Shown piece by piece: positions 1 through 9,041 of a stretch of 46,291 nucleotides of DNA (positions are counted from its first letter, which is position 1; each line of letters begins with the position of its first letter). The notes beneath the pieces are model-generated. The model was not told the DNA's origin. It made no database searches and was given only the letters and a program-made list of their open reading frames with translations. This stretch comes from Thermoplasmata archaeon (lineage in GTDB: Archaea; Thermoplasmatota; Poseidoniia; Poseidoniales; Thalassarchaeaceae), in NCBI GenBank assembly GCA_002727675.1, contig PBXQ01000077.1, positions 1 to 46,291 on the forward strand, given 5' to 3'. The position numbers were made by a program, and so were the translations under genes.

Positions 1-108
1 GACGATGATGACGACGATGATGACGACGATGATGACGACGATGATGACGACGATGATGACGACGATGATGATGGTGATGATGACGACGATGATGATGGTG
101 ATGAAGAG
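1..108. repeat. 12-bp tandem repeat (GACGATGATGAC), five perfect copies then four degenerate copies, encoding poly-Asp/Gly
   Basis: Direct reading: 1-60 is five exact copies of gacgatgatgac; 61-108 continues as gacgatgatgat/ggtgatgatgac/gacgatgatgat/ggtgatgaagag. Confidence 0.9.
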
Positions 109-270
109 GAAGACATTGATGTCGGCTCTCATGTTGGTGTTGATTACGAAGATGAAGAATGGTACGGAGTCATCGTCAAATTTGATGAAGATGATGATGA
201 AGTCCTAGTGAAATCTGATGATGATGATGAGGAGTATTGGGTTCCATTCGATGCACTATTTGTGGACTAG
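1..270 (+). CDS. C-terminal part of an acidic protein: poly-Asp tract followed by a small beta-rich, possibly Tudor/SH3-like segment (5' truncated by window edge)
   Basis: Frame 1 is open from base 1 to TAG at 268-270: (D)n...DGDEEEDIDVGSHVGVDYEDEEWYGVIVKFDEDDDEVLVKSDDDDEEYWVPFDALFVD*. No start codon in the window, so it is absent from the ORF track. Confidence 0.7.
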   Translation, partial: DDDDDDDDDDDDDDDDDDDDDDDDGDDDDDDDGDEEEDIDVGSHVGVDYEDEEWYGVIVKFDEDDDEVLVKSDDDDEEYWVPFDALFVD

Positions 271-590
271 ATTATATGACAAATGAACTAGATTATTTCA
301 TCAATTTGGAATATTGCCCAGATTGTGGCTCATTTAGCATGAAAGGTTCATTGCGATGTCCTGAATGTGGTTTATTTCATTATGATTTAACTAATTTGCC
401 TGAACGGGATGAACCCCCCCCACAACCAGTAATAATAGAAAAAAAAGATCTAGATCCTACATTATACAGCTTAAATCCTAACGCCATCCTACCTAATGAG
501 ATAGAAGATTCCGAAGAAGAATTGCCAGACCCTACAGTTAATTGGGATGAGTCTAATACTGACTTCAGATTCATTGATGAAGGTGAGTAA
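237..590 (+). CDS. Zinc-ribbon protein (CxxC motifs), hypothetical; start uncertain (TTG 237 or ATG 279)
   Basis: CTIC...CPDC...CPEC pattern; overlaps the upstream CDS end if TTG 237 is used. Confidence 0.6.
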   Translation: MGSIRCTICGLDYMTNELDYFINLEYCPDCGSFSMKGSLRCPECGLFHYDLTNLPERDEPPPQPVIIEKKDLDPTLYSLNPNAILPNEIEDSEEELPDPTVNWDESNTDFRFIDEGE

Positions 591-1328
591 TTGACACACA
601 CATTACAAATTAATCAACACCCTGGGCTTAATCCACCTTCTTTCAGTTGCCAGATTATCAATAACCATGTTATAGATGGAAATTATTGGGTTGAATTAGA
701 TAAAACATATTATTATCCCAATGGAGGAGGTCAACCATCCGACCATGGATTATTGATTAGTGATGATTTACAAACCCGAATGCCAATTTTAGATGTTAGA
801 AAAAAAAGAGATACTATATTACATAATATCGGTCCTCTTAGTTCACCTCCACAAGACATACATTATCAGGCTTCAATAGATATTGAAAGGCGGTCTATTT
901 TGACTAGGATGCATACTGCTCAACACCTTATTTCAGCTGTTGCAGATGAGTTATATGGTGGTTCAACTGTAGGTAATCAAATTAATACAGAAAAGACAAG
1001 AATAGACATCGGATTTGAATCAAGAGAAAAATTTTCTAGGGATGAATTAGAATCAGTTGTAAATAACTATATCGACTCTGCTATACCAGTTGAAATGTCA
1101 TTCCAAAAACGCTCAGAATTATTATCAGACCCCTTAGTCAGAGTCAATCTTGAATTACTTCCTAAAAATATAGACGAATTGAGAGTAATAACGATTGTTG
1201 ATGTAGACATTTGTCCATGTGCGGGAACACATGTAGGTAACACCAGCCAAATAGGGCACATCAGTATATCCAAAGTCAAGTCGAAAGGTTCAGGTAAATT
1301 AAGAGTAGAATATTCACTAATTGAATAA
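591..1328 (+). CDS. alaX: Stand-alone alanyl-tRNA editing protein (AlaX-type)
   Basis: RMHTAQHLISAV (HxxxH) and CPCAGTHVGNTSQIG (CxxxH) editing-domain motifs; TTG start. Confidence 0.85.
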   Translation: MTHTLQINQHPGLNPPSFSCQIINNHVIDGNYWVELDKTYYYPNGGGQPSDHGLLISDDLQTRMPILDVRKKRDTILHNIGPLSSPPQDIHYQASIDIERRSILTRMHTAQHLISAVADELYGGSTVGNQINTEKTRIDIGFESREKFSRDELESVVNNYIDSAIPVEMSFQKRSELLSDPLVRVNLELLPKNIDELRVITIVDVDICPCAGTHVGNTSQIGHISISKVKSKGSGKLRVEYSLIE

Positions 1329-1371
1329 ACGATATTAATACTTACGATTAAACTTGTACCATTAATTCAAA

Positions 1372-1444
1372 TGGGCCCGGGCGGAATTGAACCGCCGATC
1401 TTCGCCATGTCAAGGCGACGTCATAGCCCCTAGACCACGAGCCC
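1372..1444 (-). tRNA. tRNA-Val (anticodon GAC), no encoded CCA
   Basis: Reverse complement GGGCTCGTGGTCTAGGGGCTATGACGTCGCCTTGACATGGCGAAGATCGGCGGTTCAATTCCGCCCGGGCCCA folds as a cloverleaf: 7-bp acceptor, anticodon stem TCGCC/GGCGA with loop TTGACAT, T arm GGCGG-TTCAATT-CCGCC. Confidence 0.92.
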
Positions 1445-1449
1445 TCTGA

Positions 1450-1602
1450 TTAACTGATAATTTTGGAGATTTTACCGGTGCATCCGTCTTCTGAGCAAAC
1501 TCCAGCAACACGAGTACGACCATTACTCATTTTGATCTGTTGTCCGTCCTTGATGACCCCATATGTCTTGCACTTGAGACAGAATCCCTGATAGTCCGCC
1601 AT
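1450..1602 (-). CDS. 50-aa double-CxxC-type small protein, DUF5679-like
   Basis: Reverse-strand translation MADYQGFCLKCKTYGVIKDGQQIKMSNGRTRVAGVCSEDGCTGKISKIIS*; below the ORF-track length cutoff. Confidence 0.75.
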   Translation of the reverse strand: MADYQGFCLKCKTYGVIKDGQQIKMSNGRTRVAGVCSEDGCTGKISKIIS

Positions 1603-1948
1603 ATCAACCAGTATCAGCAGAGGCCTATCTAATATGAATCCTCCGCGTAATCAATATTTATTCGATGCTCAACTAATAACAATTAGAGCTTCATTTTTTT
1701 TCATGCCCAACCCCTAGGCTCTAAGCCCATAATTCCCATTTCTTTGGATTGAATGATCAAAAACGTTGTACTGCTAGCCTGTGACGAATATTATATTTGA
1801 TTAAAATATATCCAAAGCCGGATAATCATGCTTATCCGTCCTTACGTACTCCATTATTCCATTCAATTTGTTTGATATCAAAAAATCTGGATATATATTA
1901 TGCCTAAACCATGAATGAACGTGACAAGTAAAATTAATGCTATTTGTC

Positions 1949-3265
1949 TTATCTATTCACCCATTCACCATTACAAAGTGTTTCAATGAATTGAGATTGA
2001 TTCGTACTGCACCACGAATCGATAACATCGTTAGATAGTATATTGAGTGAGGCTGGAGATCCAACAGCAATCTGACCTAATCCTGTCCCCCTTCCTTCAA
2101 TCATGGATTCAGCACTATTTCTTGTCACAGCAACTAACGCTTCTAATGGAGATATTTGTGAATGCTTAACGGCAAGCATCCCAGTGAATGGCAAACTGAT
2201 ATGAGGGCAATTAGGGTTGAAGTCCGATGCTAATGACCATGCCCATTCATTTTCAATGCATTCACTGATAGGAGGCCAATGTTCTGAATTTAGGACATAA
2301 GGAGTACCCGGCAAGAATCCCTGGATAACACCAGCACGATGGCACTTTTCCCTAGCATTGCTTGAGGACCATGCTGCATGATCAGCTGACATAGCACCTA
2401 ATTCAGCAGCTAGTTCGGCTCCGCCGCTATCTGAGAATTCATCTACATGTAGTCTAATATCTAGGCCGTGATCTGTTGCAGCATTGCAAATTAATTCTGT
2501 TTCTTCGATGTCAAACCAACCTTCTTCGCAAAAAACATCAACATATTTTGCAATGCCTTGCTCTATAACTCTAGGTAACTGTTCATTAACGAGTTGATCA
2601 ATATAATCTGGTTTATTTAGACCATCGGGAATAGAATGTGCGCCCAACCAAGTATGCGTCATTTTAACATTTGAAATCTCCGACAAATGATTGGATACTT
2701 TAAGTAGTTTTAATTCGTCTTCTACTGTTAATCCATAGCCGCTTTTCGATTCGATGAAAGTTGTACCATTCAATGCCGCTGATTGAAGGCGCTTTAATCC
2801 AAGTTTTGTCAACTCTTCAATACTAGATGCCCGAGTCTCCCTTACGGTCAATGAAATACCACCCCCCATTTCAGATATCTGGCGATATGAATATCCCTTT
2901 TCCCTCAATTCAGCCTCATGGGAACGATCACCAGCCCAAATAATATGAGAATGAGAATCAATTAAACCTGGTACTACAGCTTTACCTGCTAAATCCCATA
3001 TTTTCATTTCCCCGACTTTTACAACTTCAGGTATCTTTGAGCTTAATTTCAATTCTGGCAAATATTCTGACTGTAATTCTTCAGAGTCCCCAATTTCCAA
3101 TATTGATGATTTATCTAGCAAAATCGCTTGACCTGGATCATAAATTAATGATTGAGCATCAGACATTTCGGCACCTACTAAGGGGCCTTTCTTACCTCTA
3201 GGGTTCATGTGCGCTATAGGTCCCGCATTGAGCAATAGGTGTCGCATCAATACCTCCGAAGACAT
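1949..3265 (-). CDS. hutI: Imidazolonepropionase
   Basis: Amidohydrolase motifs VVPGLIDSHSHIIWAGDRSHEAELREKGYSYRQISEMGGGISLTVRETR; HVDEFSDSGGAELAAELGAMSADH. Confidence 0.9.
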   Translation of the reverse strand: MSSEVLMRHLLLNAGPIAHMNPRGKKGPLVGAEMSDAQSLIYDPGQAILLDKSSILEIGDSEELQSEYLPELKLSSKIPEVVKVGEMKIWDLAGKAVVPGLIDSHSHIIWAGDRSHEAELREKGYSYRQISEMGGGISLTVRETRASSIEELTKLGLKRLQSAALNGTTFIESKSGYGLTVEDELKLLKVSNHLSEISNVKMTHTWLGAHSIPDGLNKPDYIDQLVNEQLPRVIEQGIAKYVDVFCEEGWFDIEETELICNAATDHGLDIRLHVDEFSDSGGAELAAELGAMSADHAAWSSSNAREKCHRAGVIQGFLPGTPYVLNSEHWPPISECIENEWAWSLASDFNPNCPHISLPFTGMLAVKHSQISPLEALVAVTRNSAESMIEGRGTGLGQIAVGSPASLNILSNDVIDSWCSTNQSQFIETLCNGEWVNR

Positions 3266-3295
3266 GTAGGCTTGAAATGATGTGGCCTTGTCCGT

Positions 3296-4318
3296 GTGTT
3301 GATTGTTATGTCTGGCGGAGTCATAATTGGGATTGAATCAACTGCACATACTTTGTCTATCGGGTCAGTAAATAGCTCTGGGGAACCATCCTCATCTCAC
3401 TCTTCTTTCTTTAGACCTGAAAGTGGAGGAATTCATCCTAGAGAAGCCGCAGACCATCATGCTGAAAATGCAGGTAGATTAGTAAAAGAATTTCTACAAT
3501 CAGGTATCGACAGCAATTCGATTGAAGCAATCGCCTTCAGCCAAGGCCCTGGCCTAGGCCCATGTCTTAGAGTCGGAGCCAGTGTAGCCCGTGCATTAGG
3601 CACAAAGTGGGATGTGCCTATTGTTGGTGTAAATCACTGTGTTGCTCATATTGAAATTGGTAGGCAACAGTGTCAAATGGATGACCCTGTGTTACTGTAT
3701 GTATCTGGCGGAAATACTCAAGTTATTACTAGAATGTCTGGACGATATCGGGTACTCGGAGAAACCCTAGACATAGGAATAGGTAATATGCTTGACAAAT
3801 TTGCTAGACAACAAGATTTGCCATTCCCTGGGGGCCCTAAGATTGAGATGCTTGCTAAAGATTGGTTAATGCAAAACCCTGATGCGGATTTAGATGATTA
3901 TCAGTTACCTTATGCGGTACAAGGAATGGACCTCGCATTCTCTGGATTATTCACTGCTGCTTGCCGATTAGTCGATAGAGGGGCCGATTTAGGGGCTGTT
4001 TGTTGGAGTTTACAAGAACATTCATTCGCTGCATCAATAGAAGTTGCAGAAAGAGCGATGGCCCATACAGGTAAAGACGAGTTGCTTCTAGGTGGGGGCG
4101 TAGCATGTAATCAAAGACTTCGCGACATGTCATCTATTATGTGTGATGAACGTGAAGGGTCTTTGGGAGTGCCTGCTCGTGAATTCTGTGTAGATAATGG
4201 TTCTATGATTGCCACATTAGGTCAATTGCAACTACAAAATACAGGGCCCACTAAAATACAATTATCAGGTATTAACCAGTCATTGAGAACTGATGAAACT
4301 AATATCACTTGGGAATAA
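3296..4318 (+). CDS. kae1: KEOPS tRNA N6-threonylcarbamoyladenosine transferase subunit Kae1 (likely start ATG 3308)
   Basis: GIESTAHTLSIG, HHAENAGRLV, SQGPGLGPCLRVG, NHCVAHIEIGR, YVSGGNTQVI; no Bud32 kinase fusion. Confidence 0.92.
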   Translation: MLIVMSGGVIIGIESTAHTLSIGSVNSSGEPSSSHSSFFRPESGGIHPREAADHHAENAGRLVKEFLQSGIDSNSIEAIAFSQGPGLGPCLRVGASVARALGTKWDVPIVGVNHCVAHIEIGRQQCQMDDPVLLYVSGGNTQVITRMSGRYRVLGETLDIGIGNMLDKFARQQDLPFPGGPKIEMLAKDWLMQNPDADLDDYQLPYAVQGMDLAFSGLFTAACRLVDRGADLGAVCWSLQEHSFAASIEVAERAMAHTGKDELLLGGGVACNQRLRDMSSIMCDEREGSLGVPAREFCVDNGSMIATLGQLQLQNTGPTKIQLSGINQSLRTDETNITWE

Positions 4319-4391
4319 ATTACATTCAAACTAGTATATACTGCAAGTTTATGAGGGGTGGGCGTCGCCCAATATATTAGGGTGGAAAAAC

Positions 4392-5234
4392 TTGGCTAGG
4401 AAAAAACCTAAACCTTTCAATCCATTTGCCCCTGGCGCTGCTAAAAAGAAGATGAATCGTCCAACTACTGGCATGAAGGCTGAACCCAAAGCCGTGGCTT
4501 ACAAGGCTCCAGCAATACCATCTAAACCTGCAGTAATTGAACCTTCTAAGCCAAAACCAGCCATACCTGTTTCACACCTTCCAACTTCTGAGCCCAAAAC
4601 TAAGCCCGAAGAAAATGACATAACTCAAAAAGAAGAAGTTGTTGACGATGTTCAAGAGGAAAAACCTAAACCATCAGGCCCTGCTCTCGCTTCTGGTAAA
4701 GTCCGTAGTGTTGGTTTGCGTAAAACTCCAGTAGAAAAAGACAAGAAAACTGTTATCAAATCTGATGATGATCGTGTATCTGATTTGATCGCAGAGAGTA
4801 AATCATTAGCAATTGATTCAGGAATTAATGATGAAAATGAACTAGAATTAACTCGTGTTCAAAAAATCACCACGGAACAAGAGATATCTGAGGTGAAAAA
4901 ATCTGCTAGTGAACAAGCACATGAAAAACGTAGGAAAATGTTGGCTAAAAAACGTAAAGCACGCGCTGTAGCGCCGCCTACAAAACGTGTACAAAAATTG
5001 AATCGTCGTAAATACATGGAATTCAAAGTTGATATTCGTGAAATATTAGAGGAGGAAAATGTCCCTGAAGAATATCGTGCCAATCTACTTGGTTCGACAT
5101 GGGCCAAAGGGGAGAGGCAAGGGATTGAAGATGCAATAACATTCATCAATGAAAAATTTGATGATGGTATGATTTCAGAAACCGTGGCTCAAAGAATTAT
5201 TAAAGTCCTAAAAGGATATAGAAAGGTGAGATAA
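4392..5234 (+). CDS. Hypothetical protein: low-complexity Lys/Pro-rich N-terminus, basic alpha-helical C-terminus
   Basis: TTG start; ORF overlaps the downstream ATG by one base. Confidence 0.65.
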   Translation: MARKKPKPFNPFAPGAAKKKMNRPTTGMKAEPKAVAYKAPAIPSKPAVIEPSKPKPAIPVSHLPTSEPKTKPEENDITQKEEVVDDVQEEKPKPSGPALASGKVRSVGLRKTPVEKDKKTVIKSDDDRVSDLIAESKSLAIDSGINDENELELTRVQKITTEQEISEVKKSASEQAHEKRRKMLAKKRKARAVAPPTKRVQKLNRRKYMEFKVDIREILEEENVPEEYRANLLGSTWAKGERQGIEDAITFINEKFDDGMISETVAQRIIKVLKGYRKVR

Positions 5235-5755
5235 TGAAAACAATAGAAAATGATAAAGTTGTAAAAGTACACTATAGAGGGGTATTCCCCGAGGATGATC
5301 AGGAATTTGATTCTAGCCATGGTTCTGAACCATTAGCATTTTTAGTAGGTCATAAACAAATGATTCCTGGTTTTGAACGTGAGATGATGGGTGCTGAAGT
5401 AGGTGAGAAAAGAGAATTCACCTTGATGGCGAAAGATGCTTATGGCGAGCAGACTGATGAAGCGATAATGGACATCCCAAAAAGTGAATTCCCAGAAGAA
5501 GTTATACAGGAAGGATTGGAGCTAGGCATGACTCTAATGTCGGCAATGGGGCCATTCCGAATCGTAGGTTTAACCGATGACATTGTTAAATGTGATTTCA
5601 ATCACATGCTTGCAGGACGAGCACTAAAATTCGAGGTAGAAGTAGTTGAAGTTCGCGATGCAACTGATGAAGAATTGACTCATGGCCATGCACATGGACC
5701 TGGTGGGCATGAACATGAAAAGAAGGATGGCTGTGGCGACAGCAATTGTTGCTAA
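5234..5755 (+). CDS. FKBP-type peptidyl-prolyl isomerase, SlyD-like with His/Cys-rich tail
   Basis: VHYRGVFPEDDQEFDSSHGSEPLAFLVGHKQMIPGFEREMMGAEVGEKREFTL; tail HGHAHGPGGHEHEKKDGCGDSNCC. Confidence 0.9.
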   Translation: MKTIENDKVVKVHYRGVFPEDDQEFDSSHGSEPLAFLVGHKQMIPGFEREMMGAEVGEKREFTLMAKDAYGEQTDEAIMDIPKSEFPEEVIQEGLELGMTLMSAMGPFRIVGLTDDIVKCDFNHMLAGRALKFEVEVVEVRDATDEELTHGHAHGPGGHEHEKKDGCGDSNCC

Positions 5756-5847
5756 TCGCTTATGGGATAGAAATTTCATCTCAATCACCAATAATAACCA
5801 AAAATAATGACACCCACTAGCCCCTCCGAGACATGGGGAGCCACATG

Positions 5848-7428
5848 GCGGATAAAGAGGAATATTCTACAAGAGCGGGTATCCCTATCCCAATTTTACC
5901 AAATGACGAATTTTCTGGGCCTCATCCCCACACCCTTCCAGGAGAACCGCCATACACTCGCGGGATTCATGGCTCAATGTATCGTGGTAAAGTATGGACT
6001 ATGCGCCAATATGCTGGTTTTAGTAGTGCTAAAGAAACTAATTTGAGATTCAGATCTTTATTGGAAAAGGGACAGTCTGGCCTTTCAGTTGCATTCGATT
6101 TGCCAACACAATTAGGACTCGATTCTGATGACCCCATGTCATTAGGAGAAGTTGGGAAAGTGGGAGTAGCTATTGATTCCATTCACGATATGCGAATATT
6201 ATTTGACCAAATAGATCCTTCTAAAGTTTCAACTTCCATGACTATCAATTCACCTGCTTCTATATTATTAGCAATGTATGTAGCGGTAGCTGAAGAAAAA
6301 GGTATTGACATTTCTCAAATTAGGGGTACTATACAGAATGATATTTTGAAGGAATATATCGCACGCGGCACATACGTTTTCCCACCAAAACAATCTATGA
6401 GATTAATCACAGACGTAATGAGTTGGTGTAACTTAAATACTCCTAAATGGAACACCATTAGTATTTCTGGATATCATATTAGAGAAGCAGGAGCAACTGC
6501 CGTTGAGGAATTGGCATTTACATTATCCAATGCTCTAGCTTATGTCAATGCTGCTATCTCTGCAGGATTGAATGTAGATGATTTTGCCCCCAGATTATCT
6601 TTTTTCTTCGGTTGCCATAATGATTTCTTCGAAGAAGTATCTAAATTTAGAGCTGCTAGAAAATTATGGTATGATTTAATGGATGATAGATTCTCACCTA
6701 AAAACCCTAAATCAACTATGCTAAGATTCCACACACAAACTGCTGGAGTCACATTAACGGCCCAACAACCTTTGAATAATATTGTCAGAGTTTCTTATCA
6801 AGCACTCTCTTCTGTTTTAGGTGGTACCCAATCACTACACACCAATTCATATGATGAAGCAATAGGGCTGCCAACTGAAGATTCATCTACAATTGCGCTT
6901 AGGACACAACAAATTTTAGCTAATGAAACAGGTGTCCCAGATGTAGTTGATCCTTTAGGTGGATCATGGTATGTTGAAGGTTTGACTAAGGAATTATACA
7001 GTCGCGCTTTAGATTTAATATCCGAAATCGATTCAATGGGGGGTGCCCTTGCTGCTATTGAAACTGGTTTCCAACAACGCCATTTACACGAATCAGCTTG
7101 GGCAGAACAAGTTGCCCAAGACAGAGGCGAATTGAAGGTAATAGGGGTTAACCATGCCATTCATGACAAAGATATTACAAATATGAAAGGTCAAACAGTA
7201 AATCCCAAACTTGCCCAAGAGCAATGCACTAAGTTGGCTAAAATAAAATCCAATAGGGATAATGATGCTGTTAATCATGCACTAGATAATCTATCTCAAA
7301 CGGCACTAGGTCAAGCCAACACAATGGAAGCCATTCTAATTGCAGTCAAGGCTGAATGTACAATTGGAGAAATAATGAATTCACTAAAAGATTCATTTGG
7401 CACTTGGATGGCTCCGAGCGGATTTTGA
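5848..7428 (+). CDS. mcmA1: Methylmalonyl-CoA mutase large (catalytic) subunit, no fused B12 domain (ORF extends to ATG 5833)
   Basis: PYTRGIHGSMYRGKVWTMRQYAGFSSAKETN, GLSVAFDLPTQLGLDSDDP, TQSLHTNSYDEAIGLPTEDSSTIALRTQQILANE. Confidence 0.92.
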   Translation, partial: ADKEEYSTRAGIPIPILPNDEFSGPHPHTLPGEPPYTRGIHGSMYRGKVWTMRQYAGFSSAKETNLRFRSLLEKGQSGLSVAFDLPTQLGLDSDDPMSLGEVGKVGVAIDSIHDMRILFDQIDPSKVSTSMTINSPASILLAMYVAVAEEKGIDISQIRGTIQNDILKEYIARGTYVFPPKQSMRLITDVMSWCNLNTPKWNTISISGYHIREAGATAVEELAFTLSNALAYVNAAISAGLNVDDFAPRLSFFFGCHNDFFEEVSKFRAARKLWYDLMDDRFSPKNPKSTMLRFHTQTAGVTLTAQQPLNNIVRVSYQALSSVLGGTQSLHTNSYDEAIGLPTEDSSTIALRTQQILANETGVPDVVDPLGGSWYVEGLTKELYSRALDLISEIDSMGGALAAIETGFQQRHLHESAWAEQVAQDRGELKVIGVNHAIHDKDITNMKGQTVNPKLAQEQCTKLAKIKSNRDNDAVNHALDNLSQTALGQANTMEAILIAVKAECTIGEIMNSLKDSFGTWMAPSGF

Positions 7429-7437
7429 GGGATATAC

Positions 7438-7863
7438 ATGAGCAAAATTAGGTTGGATCACATCGGGATTGCAGTTAATAATCTAGAAGAAGGCGCCAAG
7501 TTTTGGCAATTATTAGGTCTAGTCCCTGATGACAAAAGCCTACAAAACATAGAACAAGGAGTCAATATTATGTTTTTTTCTACTAAAGAAGGGGATCCAA
7601 CTCAAATTGAATTACTCGAACCTTTAGATTCTGATTCGCCAATTGCTAAATTCATTAACAAAAGGGGCACCGGGGTACAACAATTAGCCTTTGAAGTTGA
7701 AAACATATCAGAAATGATTGCACATTTGATAGATAATAATATACAAATGATTGACAATATTGCTAAATCAGGTTCTCATGGCTCAAAAATAGCCTTTGTT
7801 CATCCTAAATCGACAGGAGGAGTCCTTGTTGAACTTGTCCAAAAGCAGAAAACGGATTCGTAA
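7438..7863 (+). CDS. mce: Methylmalonyl-CoA epimerase
   Basis: Glyoxalase fold: LDHIGIAVNNLEEGAKFW...GTGVQQLAFEV; VHPKSTGGVLVELVQ; adjacent to the mutase. Confidence 0.9.
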   Translation: MSKIRLDHIGIAVNNLEEGAKFWQLLGLVPDDKSLQNIEQGVNIMFFSTKEGDPTQIELLEPLDSDSPIAKFINKRGTGVQQLAFEVENISEMIAHLIDNNIQMIDNIAKSGSHGSKIAFVHPKSTGGVLVELVQKQKTDS

Positions 7864-7888
7864 TGGTCAAAACAACAACGCTCGTCGC

Positions 7889-8194
7889 ATGCCTATGCAG
7901 AACTGTATTGACTACATCATTTCTAGCAAAAATATCAATGCAGAGTTGATTAGACAAGAAGTTTCATTCTTACAAGAAACGCTTGACAACTTGAGAAACC
8001 GCGGTATAATTTCTAATGATTCTTACCTTGACGCAGGGGCCATCGAGGGAGGATTAGGTATGCTTGCCAACCTCATTGAATTAGGAATCCCTATTGAAGA
8101 AGTTCATGAACACCTAAGACAATTACGCGAGAGAGCCAGTAGGATTGATGAGGCTCATCCATCCCTAGGACCAGCAGTGGCAGCCAGCCGCTAG
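7889..8194 (+). CDS. Hypothetical protein (start uncertain; ORF is open from 7796, overlapping mce)
   Basis: ORF MPMQNCIDYIISSKNINAELIRQEVSFLQETL...; lies between mce and the ABC genes. Confidence 0.55.
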   Translation: MPMQNCIDYIISSKNINAELIRQEVSFLQETLDNLRNRGIISNDSYLDAGAIEGGLGMLANLIELGIPIEEVHEHLRQLRERASRIDEAHPSLGPAVAASR

Positions 8195-8204
8195 TGATTT
8201 TACC

Positions 8205-9041
8205 ATGACTTCAGCTCTACTTTCTATTCGTAATGTGAGCAAGAGTTTCGCAGATGTCGATGCACTGCAATCAGTCACTCTTGATTTAAACAGAGGAGAT
8301 ATCGTTGGATTAGTAGGTGGGAATGGAGCCGGTAAAACTACATTGCTAAGATTACTTTGTGGTTTATATCAACCAACGGATGGGGAAGTTACATATATTG
8401 ATGAAAATCAAGTTGAACACCCCATCCACAAGGTTCGATCTAATCTTGGAGTTGTACCTGAAGCTACTGGACTTTATTCAAGATTAACTGCTTGGGAAAA
8501 TATTCGTTACCACTCTAGATTGAATAATGTACCAGATAAAAAATCTTGGAATAGAGCATTAAGATTGGCTAGGGCGTTGGATATTGAAGATGATCTACAA
8601 CGACCAACTAGAGGTTTTTCAAGAGGGATGAGGCAAAAAACAGCTTTAATCAGAGCACTTGCACACGACCCAGAGATATTACTTCTTGACGAGCCAACGG
8701 GTGGACTCGATGTCACTTCTGCTCGTAGAGTAAGGGACCTCGTTAGAAAATTAGGCGAAGAGGGAAGGACTGTGATATACAGTACTCATCAATTAAATGA
8801 GGCAGAACAAGTTTGTGACCGTATTATTATCATCCACAATGGGACTTTGAGGGCCGATGGTAGCCCCAAAGTATTGATGGAACTAACAAATACCGATAGT
8901 CTTGAAGATGCCTTTGTCAATCTAACTCAAGACGATAGTAGAGAAGTAGATGTGGCTGAACCAGATTCTAAATTACAACGATTTTGGACTAGGATTACTA
9001 CTCGTAATAATCCACCTAAAGGGGGTGGTAATGATTCCTGA
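8205..9041 (+). CDS. ABC transporter ATP-binding protein
   Basis: Walker A GGNGAGKTT, signature FSRGMRQKTALIRAL, Walker B EILLLDEPTGGLD. Confidence 0.93.
   Translation: MTSALLSIRNVSKSFADVDALQSVTLDLNRGDIVGLVGGNGAGKTTLLRLLCGLYQPTDGEVTYIDENQVEHPIHKVRSNLGVVPEATGLYSRLTAWENIRYHSRLNNVPDKKSWNRALRLARALDIEDDLQRPTRGFSRGMRQKTALIRALAHDPEILLLDEPTGGLDVTSARRVRDLVRKLGEEGRTVIYSTHQLNEAEQVCDRIIIIHNGTLRADGSPKVLMELTNTDSLEDAFVNLTQDDSREVDVAEPDSKLQRFWTRITTRNNPPKGGGNDS

Noticed and set aside
5-208. ORF encoding MMTTMMTT... repeats
   Set aside because: Alternate-frame reading of the poly-Asp coding repeat; frame 1 is the better supported CDS.
4359-4371. TGGGCG-T-CGCCCA near-palindrome before the 4392 gene
   Set aside because: Single-base centre and short arms; could be chance or a start-site element, insufficient evidence for a named feature.
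5807-6046. 79-aa ORF overlapping the start of methylmalonyl-CoA mutase
   Set aside because: Alternate frame of a strongly conserved coding region.
5848-7428. Missing B12-binding subunit of methylmalonyl-CoA mutase as an anomaly
   Set aside because: Separate small subunits encoded elsewhere are common in archaea, so absence from this window is not unusual.
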